A stretch of 64,000 nucleotides of DNA from Chrysogorgia sp. JL179-B06 (lineage: Eukaryota > Cnidaria > Anthozoa > Scleralcyonacea > Chrysogorgiidae). Shown piece by piece: positions 32,723 to 42,596 of the stretch (position 1 is the stretch's first letter; every line of letters begins with the position of its first letter). A program made the position numbers and the translations under genes. Below the pieces are notes generated by a model. That model saw only the letters and a program-made list of their open reading frames with translations, was not told the DNA's origin and searched no databases. The stretch is taken from contig JAYKKM010000217.1 of NCBI GenBank assembly GCA_035772405.1, positions 248,001-312,000 of the forward strand. The letters run 5' to 3'.

Positions 32723-35090
32723 ATAATAATAATAATAAACCTTATTTATACAGGTTAACATGCTTCAGCTATATAATAGCTGCTATCAATGATAGACCTG
32801 TAAAGACCTAATAATTAAGAATATATACATGGTTAAAAAAATTTTAAATATAGAATAAGATATAATAAAATATTAAAAGTCGCAAGACTGACATAGTTGT
32901 TTAATATAGGAAGTTTGTTAAAAATATTTGCTCCTTGGAATTTGAACATTTTTCTACCAGATTCGGTTTTAACTTTAGGCAATGTTAAGCAGGATTGGTT
33001 TCTGCGAGTTCCAATGTTATGGGATATTTTGGCAAAATAATTTTGTTAGAGTTGTTTAAATACTTAAATACTTCCATAGCGCAAAGCATCTTTCGACTAT
33101 GTTCTACTGTTTTCCAAGAACAAGTTTCATCTTTATTATTGATTATCGCTTTGGCATGTAGTTGGATATTTTCAAATTTGGTACTTTGACTCCTGCTCAG
33201 ATCAAGAAGAATATTGTTACAATAAAATATAATAGGTTGAATCATAGCTTTATAGATGGTGGCAGCAGCAAATGGACTAATATTATGTCGTAATCGATTT
33301 AAAAGTTTTAATCTAGCAGATGCTTTCTTGTAGGTTTTTTCAATATGGTTTTTATAATTTGGATACTTGTCCATGGTGACACCAAGATAGTCATATTGCT
33401 CAACTTTTAACTTTATTCATCTCAATATCCAATTTTGGGACCATTGATAATTTTTTAGGGGTACCGTATAGAACAAACTCAGTCTTTGACAACCAAATGA
33501 TTTTCTTTAAGCCAGGTAGATATAATACCAATATCAGTTTCTATATTGTTTCGGTGCTTTTACTTGCTGTAAATAGTAGTGTCATCAGCATATAGTATAA
33601 TCTCGCTTTTTTCAAGTTTATGTTCGATGTCATTTACAAGAAGAAATAAAAGTGGTGTTCCCCAAGGCTCAATCTTGGCCCACATACAACTGATAGTGTC
33701 TCTGATTTTGTACCTTCATAGGATACAAATTGCTTTCTGTTGAACAAATAGCTTTCAAACCATTTCAGCTCAGTTTCTTCAATACCATATACAGGTAGTT
33801 TGGATAGTAAGCGTCCATGTCCACTGTGTCAAAAGCTTTTTGAAGATCGATGTACACTGCACCAGTATATTCACCTTTATCCATATGTTTTCTTATGTAA
33901 TCCGATAAGTAAGTTACTGCATGCTGGATAGACATTCCTTTTCTGAATCCAAACTGTTTGGAAGAAAGTAGATTATTCTCTTCAAGGTAACTGTAAATTT
34001 GTTTGTGCACAACCTGTTCAAAAATTTTTGATAGCACTGGTAAGACCGAAATTGGCCTATAATCTCCAAGCATCGACTTTTTTCCAGATTTATAGATTGG
34101 TATGACATTTTTCGGTATTTGGAAAACTCCATGATTTAGACAGGTATTTATTAGATATGTAACTGGTATTGCAATTTGGTTAGAGCTGTCCTTTATGACC
34201 GATGGTGGCAAATGATCATAACTCGAGGCTTTATTTCACTTAAGTTTTTTAAAGCAAGTAATAATTTCATTTGTGTTAACCATTTGGAAATAAAAACGAC
34301 AGCGTGAGTTAGGGTTTATTGTCGTAGAGAATGGTGAATCATAATATTTCCAGATCTTGGATTTAAATAGATTTACGCGATTTTGTAGTTGAACACTACT
34401 TATATCTGTAAAAAAATTGCACAAGCCATTTGCGATACTGCGGCTATCAGTTGTTGATTGATCGTTTATGTCAAAGATTTTATCACAGGTTTTTTGTTCT
34501 TTAGTTGGGAAAATCTTTTTAATTTGTTTCCAGAACTGTTTTGAATTTTGAATTTTTTTTTAAGCAGAGATCGAGTGTGATTCGCTTTACTGTCGGATTT
34601 TCATGGTCACTTGATTTCGCAGCCGTCGGTATCCAGACCATTCATGTTCATTGTTGGTTTTCCGTGCCCTTTGTAACAATTTATCTCGTTCTTTCATATT
34701 TAGCCTAATCTCACGGGTAAGTCATGGGCAGTCCCTAATTCCTCTCAGTTTTATCTATGAAGGGGATATGCTTGTCAATAACAGATAACAACAGTCTCTT
34801 AAAAGTTGCCCAAGCACTGCTTACATCTGTATCCGATGTAATCTCATCCCACAAGAGTTTCTCAAGGTCTTGTTGAAACGACAAAACATATCTATACAAA
34901 ATTCTTCCTTGTATTTTGCGTGGTTTGAATTTTAGACAGTTCATTTTCCGGATAATTCCTGTGAGGTCGTGATCGCTTTAGTCATTTGCAAGGATTACAC
35001 TCTTAATAACTCGATGTTCATGTATTGTTGCGATTATATTAATCATACTATGATTGATATAATAGTGCACGATCTGCTTGTTGTGTGCTT
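32723..35090 (-). mobile_element. CR1/L2-like LINE with RT, inserted in the uncharacterised gene
   Basis: On the minus strand, 34211-33765 encodes the RT fingers and palm: IPIYKSGKKSMLGDYRPIS, LPVLSKIFEQVV, KQFGFRKGMS, and YTGAVYIDLQKAFDTVD (motif A Asp). After a frame change, YADDTTIYS (motif C, YADD at 33581-33592) follows, then the C-terminal region (32985-33374, RLKLLNRLRHNISPFAAATI). Upstream, 34735-34944 looks like the endonuclease-RT linker. The 3' end is a TTA/ATA microsatellite (32723-32738), as in CR1/L2 elements. The two ends fall exactly between two consecutive pieces of the surrounding gene. Confidence 0.82.
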
Positions 35091-35132
35091 AGGAGTTGTT
35101 GGTAAAACTTGCTGAGTTTTATCAATCTGGCT

Positions 35133-35913
35133 ACAGTGGTCACTTTGAAATGGTTTGGTTTGGAGTACACCTTTTTTGTATCTTTGAGTGGTGATGCTGC
35201 ACCTTTAGGAAAGGATGATACCTCGTGTGCTTGGCTTGTTGGTATTTTAAACATAGGATGAGGAATTTTGAGCAGTAATGAGAACTACTTGCTTTTTGGG
35301 GCAAATTGTAGTGAAACCTGAACAAATCTTTCCATGTATTTATACTGGATCTAGTGGCCCAGTTACAGTCAATGTGAAATTGTGCATTGGAGAGCTCGCT
35401 AACGATATGAAAATGATTGTATTTTTGTTTGGAGAGCTTAGTAATAGTGCCACACATTTTTCATCATTTGCAAATGTTTGTAATGATAATAATGTTTACT
35501 ATTTAGATAGCACAAATTAGCATGTGTATATGATCAAATGCGCTTTACAACATCGAAAATTTATTCTATTACATTCAGTACCCCAATCAATTAACATTAG
35601 CTATTTATTTTTACAGTTTTTATCATCATTAGTTTTCCTAACTATTTATCTGAACCCATCCTGTCAACTTCCCTGTGGGAGGAAACCGGAGAATAACCCG
35701 CAGAAAACCCACGACTTTCGGCAGAGTTGACCAACTCTTTCCACGTGCAATCAAATGTCCGAGCACATGATTCGAACTCTTTACCTCAGGTGGGAGGCAG
35801 TGGCCCTGACCACTAGACCACCAAAGAAAATGAGAATGCAAATGACATCAAAGGAATCTTTGGTGTTGAAAAAGGGAACACTTGGCAGCCTTGGAATTAC
35901 TCCTAGCTACAGT
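35133..35913. repeat. Segmental tandem duplication, copy A (SINE-interrupted)
   Basis: Positions 35133-35486 plus 35829-35913 are similar (roughly 90 percent by eye) to copy B at 35914-36393. Copy A lacks an internal stretch of about 55-60 bp present in copy B (about 36097-36152) and two bases near 35144. Confidence 0.8.
35487..35828 (-). mobile_element. tRNA-derived SINE with 5-bp target duplication
   Basis: AATGA at 35482-35486 and 35829-35833 flanks the insertion. Read on the minus strand, the head has an A-box-like TCTAGTGGTCAGGGCC and a B box GAGTTCGAATC. The body includes GTGGGTTTTCTGCGGG and CTCCGGTTTCCTCC, and an AT-rich tail ends at 35487. The uninterrupted copy B of the host duplication confirms both ends. 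Confidence 0.8.
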
Positions 35914-36393
35914 GATCACACTTTGAAATGGTTTGGTGAGGAGTACACCTTTTTCTATCTTTGGGTGGTGATGCTGCACCTTTAGGAAAGGATGATACCT
36001 CGTGTGCTTGGCTTGTTGGTATTTTAAACATGGGATGAGGAATCTTGAGCAGTGATGAGAACTACTTACTTTTGGGGGCAAATTGTAGTGAAACCTGTGT
36101 ACCAGTATCATGCTGTCAAAATGCTTTTGTCTGATATACAAAGCATTGAACAACAAATATTTCCATGCATTTATACTGAATCTATCCCAGTTACAGTCAA
36201 TGTGAAATTGTGCATTGGAGGAGAGCTCCCTAATGATATGAAAATAATTGCATTTTTGTCTGGAGAGCTTAGTAATAGTGCCACACATTTTTCATCATTT
36301 GGAAATGCTTGTAATGAGAATGCAAATGGCATCAAAGGAACCTTTGGTGTTGAAAAAGGGAACACTTGGCAGCCTTGGAATTACTCCTCAAGG
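35914..36393. repeat. Segmental tandem duplication, copy B
   Basis: This is the uninterrupted copy of the sequence at 35133-35913, encoding GGELPNDMKIIAFLSGELS and GTFGVEKGNTWQPW in the same gene family. It serves as the empty-site reference for the SINE insertion. Confidence 0.8.
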
Positions 36394-36886
36394 TTAAGTG
36401 TTGGAAAGAGTGTTGAGGTTCTGAAGAACAAACGTTGTTGGCAAAAAAACTTTGTGGGCTGATTCCACCAGGAGGTCCAAAGTGACTACTTTTATTGCAA
36501 GTAAGAAAAGTAGGCAGGAGTATATATATCAAATATGTCTACTGGTTGAAATAATTCATGTTGATCCTTTACATCTAAAGAACAATGTTTGTGCTCTCAA
36601 CCATCGTTACCTTTTAAATGAAGTTTTTACAGTTTAACCTTTTCTCAGGTTCCAAGCAATTCTTCTTTTTCTAGGTATGTGGATACCATAAAATCTAAGT
36701 GCCATCTTTCAAGACTTGCAAACAAAATTCTAAGGTGGTTTAATGGGACTTGAGCAGATACCATACTTGGCTTTGCCTCAGACTGCAACTAATTGCACGG
36801 ACTGGAAATCCGGTCCAGTCCGCATTGTCGGCTTTGAAATATTACTTGCTCATCTAATGGATACTTTACGGACTCCACTTTTCGCA

Positions 36887-37200
36887 CTAAAATTTTAGCG
36901 CTTGTTGATCTTCCCATATCCCCGTCACTTCCATTGGCATTTCAAGGCCGCCTTGAACAAGTGGCGACAGTTTGTATTTAACAGGCTTAACTTCTGCTTT
37001 TACTCTTGCGCTTCTCTCCAATGCATGCCAGATATATCGACTGAGCTCGAGAGGGATATGTCCAACAGTAGAAGGGGATAACGTTCCAGGCAACAAAACG
37101 ATCGCGTTCGTTAAACCTTTCTTGCTTGAAAGTAAGCGGTTGCTTCAAGTGTGGTTTCCAGCTTGTTCAGTATGCATGATATCCTCGTAAACCAGTGACG
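36887..37200 (-). pseudogene. HIRAN-like domain fragment
   Basis: The 70-residue minus-strand frame (36887-37096) reads LSPSTVGHIPLELSRYIW, then KLSPLVQGGLEMPMEVTG. Just upstream in another frame is ERFNERDRF. VGHIPxELSRY and a late GGLExP are late HIRAN strands. HIRAN modules bind DNA ends in HLTF-type proteins; here only a fragment remains. Confidence 0.5.
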
Positions 37201-37636
37201 AATTTTATCATAGCAACAGTTTCTTCACTCACACCGGTATTCATTTTTGCACTCGCCCAATACGTGTGGAAGGTGATTACAGAAATGTAGAAAAAAATAT
37301 GTCATGCATGATTTACGAGCAAAACATTGAACAAAGCATTCCTATATAAGGGCAGTGAGATGTGTGAAATATGATTGGCTGGAGAACTGAAAAGTGGCAC
37401 GTCAGTTTCTGTATAAATAAAGAATGAAATCGAGGGTCGTTCCATGTCTATCTTGTAATATTTCTCAAATAGAAATACAGTAACGATAGACCTTCAGAAA
37501 AGATCACCCTTCCTTCCAGAGAAGAAGCAGGGGTATCACATCGTTGAGTATGACATCGTAGCGGAAGTAAAAAGTGTGCAGAACAAGCGCAGACATTTTC
37601 AACATGACTTCCCAAGGCTGACTGAGAGTACTATAT
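37201..37636. other. Unassigned spacer
   Basis: No coding or repeat feature is recognised between the HIRAN fragment and the next inverted repeat. Confidence 0.35.
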
Positions 37637-37637
37637 T

Positions 37638-37757
37638 AATATTTTGAAAATTTATCTGACTGCCCAAACCAGGAACCGAACCCAAGGTTTTAATGTGGTC
37701 AGAGCATTGGTACATTAGACATGCAGTAGGGGTAGTCAGACAAATTTTCAAAATATT
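37638..37757. repeat. Short inverted-repeat element holding a tRNA-like B box
   Basis: AATATTTTGAAAATTTATCTGACTGCC (first 20 bases from 37638) is inverted at 37733-37757 with few mismatches, around a 70-bp core. On the minus strand the core contains CTTGGGTTCGGTTCC, a good Pol III B box, but the A-box region is poor. It could be a MITE that captured a tRNA-like piece. Confidence 0.5.
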
Positions 37758-37799
37758 ATTCTGAATTATGTAAATGCTCTCCCAACTATTATTATTTTA

Positions 37800-38280
37800 C
37801 AGGTCAGATGCTGGTCTAGTACTGGAAAAATGCAGCAAGGTGCAACTGCAAAGATTCAAATAACGCGTTTATTTTCCCAAAGGTGCATGACAAAGATCGG
37901 CTACCAAAGGAGCTACTTTGTAGATTCATTGACCGCTTCTTATATCCGTTATTTTGCAAAATGCAATGGTACAAGCATTTTAAAATATTACATTAAGTAA
38001 AAATGTAAACATTGTGATAACAATTTTAATATTTGCAGTAATAATTAAAGCCATCATCCTTTTAGGATCAGGTTTATTGGGAGCTTTGACAAACCCGAGG
38101 AACTGCTTAGAACTGACGCCTAGCATACTTTTCCTATTGCTTTCAAAAACTGTTAGTTCCGCTTTGGAAAGGAAGATTGAAAATGTGACTTTGCCAAAGG
38201 AAGCGAAGACCAAACTTGAAGGTAACTATCGTTTTATGTCGAAAATTCTAAAACATATTTCAATTTAACTTAAAGCACTT
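37800..38280 (+). other. Possible exons of an unknown gene
   Basis: Open stretches encode CNCKDSNNAFIFPKVHDKD (about 37845) and ALTNPRNCLELTPSILFLL then KIENVTLPKEAKTKLE before a GGTAACT donor at about 38221. They lie upstream of, and on the same strand as, an OTU-like fragment and may be parts of one gene. No family is recognised. Confidence 0.25.
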
Positions 38281-38589
38281 AACACTTACCTTATAATTGA
38301 CTCATACGTACACTAAGCCGCCTGATTTCTAGCAAGAAGAAAACGGGAAATACATGCATGTCACACTAATGCTTATGAAGTACCCAAGCGGCGATCGCAG
38401 AAAATAGCAGGGGCATTTTCACCATATAACTTAACATATCACAAATATAAATTTCAATACAGCTTCAAATAACATAGTATGAATACTGTATGAATACTAG
38501 AAAGAGTATGTTTATCTTTGTTTCAGTCTGCAACCGCTGAAAAAAACCAGTATCATCAGAGCTGGGACTACCTTTCAAAGACCAAGGAG

Positions 38590-38760
38590 ATTCAGAGGAA
38601 ACATCCTGCCAGTATAGAAAGTTGTTTAATACAGCAAGACCACCAACATTAACAGCAAAAGTGAAAGGGGACGGCAACTGTTCGTTTCGCACAGTAAGTC
38701 TTGCAATATCTGGAAACAAGGATCACAGACAGCTTTTCTAAACAGAAGTGTGCAACGCAC
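38590..38760 (+). pseudogene. OTU cysteine-protease domain fragment
   Basis: The frame reads SCQYRKLFNTARPPTLTAKV, then KGDGNCSFRTVSLAISG and NKDHRQLF before a stop. GDGNCxFR is the catalytic Cys motif of OTU deubiquitinases, with Asp preceding and Cys as nucleophile. No His-containing C-terminal part was found within the next 250 bp. In invertebrate genomes such OTU modules often ride in mobile elements. Confidence 0.55.
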
Positions 38761-39530
38761 AACGTTTAAGACGTAAAGATATAGGTGGTTGCTACCATTA
38801 AATAACAAATACACACATATTTACATGCGTTTCCAGTCCACTATATATAAAGAAACAGCCGATATAATGTTGGTCATGGACACGCTTTGGATATGTCATG
38901 GCTATCGTGCCCACTCAAATGGAAATGCTGTCTATTTAGTATTTGGTTTGCTCTCATACTAGACAACGTATTGGTGAGTAAATTGCTTACTTTATAGTCT
39001 TGTCACTTGATGCATAAAACAATGAAATACAGTGATCACACTCATCAGTTCAGAAAATGACATTAATACTCGACTAAAGTCCAAGTCAACGTGATTATTG
39101 TATACAATTTGGTGGCAGCAATGACAACGTTGTGCGTCTTGTTCCGATATAATCATGTTGCCAGTCATGAATACTTTAATATTCCTGTTGTCCAAATCAA
39201 CAATTGTTTCAATTGAGTTATTACTACAATTGAGTTATTACTACGATACAGTTCGACGCAATATGATTTTATAGTTCTACCACTGCTATAGCACTCGATT
39301 ATACGAAGTCTGTCGACATCAGTAATAGAGCCTGTCAATAGTATACAGCCACGGTGTGCAACAAGAACAAAATGGAACAAGATATTCCTGGTTCCATAGC
39401 TTTTTAGGTTTGTTGGTTTAAACTAAAAAATAGTTACAAATTCTCATAAATTTATCAATTCCTTCACATACTTTCTAATGAGGAACTTAAAAATTTACTC
39501 GGTCCACAACATTTTTATAGGCTTTGCTAT
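38761..39530. other. Unassigned segment
   Basis: Short minus-strand frames (38992-39195, 39165-39380) show no certain motif. A 17-bp tandem duplication CAATTGAGTTATTACTA lies near 39210-39245. Confidence 0.35.
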
Positions 39531-39645
39531 GTCCATAAATTTATGGATGTAAAGAGAAACCATAAATTTATGGGGTTTCACTTTAGTTCATAAATTTATG
39601 GGTTTCATCGACGTCCATAAATTTATGGGTTTCACTATGTCCATA
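39531..39645. repeat. Tandem array of the palindrome CCATAAATTTATGG
   Basis: Copies are at 39533-39546, 39560-39573, 39588-39601 (one base different) and 39615-39628, spaced 27-28 bp, with GTTTCACTATGTC-like spacers. A partial fifth unit follows up to the TA transposon. Confidence 0.88.
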
Positions 39646-39658
39646 TATATTTACTATA

Positions 39659-40506
39659 CCGGGTGACCCAAAAAAAAGAACTCCGGTTTGATTCATAATA
39701 ACTTCTAAACGAGTGAAGCTATTAAACTGAAATAACTTTCATTAGATAGAGGGAAGACTAACTTAGATTGATATATTACAGTTGTATTTTACTTAAAAAT
39801 TCACGGAGATATTAATGTTCAAAATCGGTAGCATATTGCTGGATGTGTCTAAAATATGCAAAAAACGCTGTATCAAATTCTTAATGTTGGATGTCTCTGG
39901 GGAGTTGCATGTTATGTCTTATGGAGTTATGGTTTGATTGTGTTTCATTCTATTCTATAGAGTTTATTTTGAACATGCCAAGATTAAGTAAAGATCAAAG
40001 AGTGTGGGTGTGCTTAGAGCATGCAAGATTTCAGAACGCAGCAGAAGTTAGAAGAGCTTCGCAACTCAATTGTGACAGCATGCCGTAATCTAGAACAACG
40101 AATGATCCATGACTCCTTCGACGCAATGGTGTCACGGACTAGGCAGTGCATTCGTGCTAGAGGACACGCGATTCCGAACGAATAAATCTTGCTTGTATTT
40201 TGTAAATAATAATACTTCGTTTCATAATAAACAATTTGTCAAGTGTCATTTATTTACTGCTAATAGTGCGTGTGCTTGATTAATATTTGATACGGCATTT
40301 TTTGCATATTTTAGACACATCCAGAAATATGCTACCGATTTTGAACATTAATATCTCCGTGAATTGTTAAGTAAAATACAACTCTAATATATCAAAATCT
40401 AAGTTAGTCTTCCCTCTATCTAATGAAAGTTATTTCAGTTTAATAGCTTCACTCGTTTAGAAGTTATTATGAATCAAACCGGAGTACTTTTTTTTGGGAC
40501 ACCCGG
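39659..40506. mobile_element. Tc1/mariner-type transposon, deletion derivative with about 220-bp inverted repeats
   Basis: TA dinucleotides (39657-39658 and 40507-40508) flank ends CCGGGTG(A/T)CCCAAAAAAAAG. Complementarity extends about 215-220 bp with few mismatches. Inside, MPRLSKDQRVWVCLEHARF (from ATG 39976) is a helix-turn-helix start. It is joined to LEQRMIHDSFDAMVSRTRQ and RGHAIPNE, the end of a DDE_3-type transposase, so the catalytic middle is missing. It is non-autonomous, and the near-identical arms suggest recent activity or gene conversion. Confidence 0.85.
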
Positions 40507-40543
40507 TAGTACATATATTGATAAGTCTATACTATAAAATGAA

Positions 40544-40923
40544 ACATCCTGAGAACTCAAGATACGAGATATTTCTATTTTATTACAAAACCATCATCAG
40601 ACTAAGTTATTACAAAAACGTAGCCTAGGTCTATACTGATACATGAGGTGTGAAGACATCATCCACAAAGAAGAAAAAGGAAACATTTATATCACAGATG
40701 TTAATTATTTCTGACCATAAGGTGTGACATAGATGAAACAAGTCACAGCTTATGGTCACAATGACAAGTAATTAATTAACATCTGTAATATAAATAGGTT
40801 TCCTTTTTCGTCTGTGTGGATGTTGTCATCACACCTCATGAATGATTTTGTAATAAAATAGAAATATAACTTTTTCAATAATCTCGTCTTGTTATTGACT
40901 CATATCTTGAGTTCTCAGGATGT
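40544..40923. mobile_element. Foldback element, about 380 bp
   Basis: Outer arms ACATCCTGAGAACTCAAG (40544) and CTTGAGTTCTCAGGATGT (ending 40923) are perfect inverses. The arms continue inward through TATTTCTATTTTATTACAAAA, GAGGTGTGA and GGAAAC..TATAT motifs with small indels. It is non-coding. A one-sided insertion of about 45 bp near 40590-40635 breaks the symmetry. Confidence 0.8.
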
Positions 40924-41560
40924 CTTTATTTTTCGGAATATGTTTCATTTTATATTATTTGAAATTGTCAGCTGGTTCTAGTTTTTATAAGTCTATAGAA
41001 TTGGTAAAGTTATTTTACCCAGCTATAGACTTATATATTAAATCTTTCATTTGGTTCCTATGGATGACAGAGCAGCTTAAATTGGCTTTTTTTAATAGAC
41101 CTTACCTTCATGGAACAGTTTAGTAATAAATACTCTAATGCAGATGAAGTAAAATTAACCCCGATTGGATTTATAGTAAAATTTCTTTAACAAATAGCTT
41201 TAAATTTGCAAAAAACCTTAAAATTAATGGGCATGGCAGATGCCCAAATTTGTTAAAGAACCAAATGGTTAATATAACACATTTTGCCTAATTAAACGAA
41301 AATGTGGAGGGCATTTATTTTAAAATTAAGGTATTAAAAACATTATTGGAAATAGTTGCCGTAGAATTCAGCTTTTTTAACACAATGCGATCTGTACATA
41401 ACATAAATTTAAGCATAGCCACTAGAAGGGAGAGGGCTGTGAAAGTGGGCGGGACTACGGTTTGTTATTGTTCTCAAAATTCAAGGTCACATTATCTTGA
41501 ACCACAGTCGGCTTCTCCTATACAAGCATATAGTAAAAGCGTGTTCTTAGGACGATTCGA
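40924..41560. other. AT-rich spacer
   Basis: It contains small frames without motif and probably the 5' region of the THAP gene that begins at about 41564. Confidence 0.35.
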
Positions 41561-41563
41561 AAA

Positions 41564-42354
41564 GGCTATGCCGGGCGAAAATTGTAGTTTGTATTGTTGT
41601 AGCAATAGTAGAAGAACCCCAAATGTTTCGTTTTTTTTAAAAATTCCAACAGTGAATAGCAGTGACAGAAACTTCACCAAGGAAAGAAAACGTAGCGCAA
41701 GAGCCGCGTGGATAAAAGTTATAACCAAAACACGAGTTCTAGATGCCGATCTCCAACACCAGCTGGATCGCAAAATCGCAAAATGTCTGGCGACGGGAAA
41801 ATATTAAATACTAGTGCAGTTCCAAGAGAGAATTTACCCTACAGATTGCATGTCGCTGATCCGAAACCAAGGCGAGAAATTGAATGCGTACCATAAGTAA
41901 TAACGCCGAAGTTCAAGCGAAACGCGCACGCCATTCAAGTATTGCGAGCGTAGTCGGTAATTTAAAGCGAATGGTCCTGAATCACTGTTAGTTTGAAGAG
42001 CATGAAACCTTAATTCGACTATCTTTGTACGACAATCAACATGTTTTACCAAAATTTCAAGTCACCATCTACTCGTCATTAAAGTTTCGTATCAGCATTT
42101 TCGGTTGGAACCTTATAAGCCATCCACTCTATACCCAGAATGAACAATCTGTTAAGTTTACATTGTCTTCTTGATACCCTCGAGAGCTTTACATTATGTG
42201 ACGGTGTTCCCAAAGAAAGCTGTACAGTGAAAACCGTCGAAGATCGTACTGGATCTCACAGCTCAGGCAAACATATTATTGTGCGCCACACAATACCCGT
42301 TTTCAAGGATCCTCAGGAAGATTTGACCCCTGATGTGGAACGCTTACCTTTTAA
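41564..42354 (+). pseudogene. THAP/P-element-like transposase gene, 5' part
   Basis: From ATG 41564 the product begins with a THAP finger (MPGENCSLYCCSNSRRT, VSFFLKIPT, AWIKVITKTRVLDADL). The terminal CxxH region is disturbed by a small tandem duplication (CGCAAAAT) and a frameshift near 41780. The next frame continues with KILNTSAVPRENLPY, the AVPxLNLP element that closes such THAP regions. A later exon (about 42140-42354) reads LESFTLCDGVPKESC and DPQEDLTPDVERLPF. It is cut at TTAA 42351-42354 by a Kolobok element and continues at 46649. Confidence 0.6.
42351..42354. repeat. TTAA target duplication, left
   Basis: TTAA stands directly before the Kolobok terminus AGGGGAAGTCAG and is repeated after the other terminus at 46649-46652. 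Confidence 0.85.
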
Positions 42355-42596
42355 AGGGGAAGTCAGTTCCAATAACAACTTAAGTTCATATGAAAGGTTA
42401 TATCATAGTTACTTACTCTGTAAAATATAAAAACCCAAACTTGAATATAATGGGAGAAAATACACCATGAACTGGCATAAAATCGTAAAGACGAAGGCCG
42501 CCATGTACATCTCAGCAAAACCGCGGTCACACAGCGGTCTCTCGTCGTGACATCAGTGCACGGTTCTGAATGTTTTCCCAACTTACATGAATTTAA

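Larger units (their letters stand above)
32224..36760 (+). pseudogene. Uncharacterised multi-copy gene interrupted by LINE, duplication and SINE
   Basis: Part 1 (32224-32722) encodes TTSLSVARQRRKETFEVA, VNVMSTSEKFRQSIMAKVY, NVRLSVNNCQIPWLALYNK and LCEGLDEDDRVCGCYQNL. A CR1-like LINE follows (32723-35090). The gene resumes at about 35091 with ELLVKLAEFYQSGYS and then DAAPLGKDDTSCAWLVGIL, SNENYLLFGANCSET, NVKLCIGELANDMKM and GELSNSATHFSSF. Copy two of the duplication repeats this (about 35914-36393), followed by GTFGVEKGNTWQPWNYSS, TTFIASKKSRQEYIYQ and HVDPLHLKNNVCALNHRYLL (to 36637) and a last exon to 36756. Stops and frame changes are frequent. I recall similar proteins in coral or anemone genomes but know no function. 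Confidence 0.55.

Noticed and set aside
39531..39645. CRISPR array
   Set aside because: Repeats are 14-bp palindromes with short, similar spacers, in a eukaryotic intron- and transposon-rich context.
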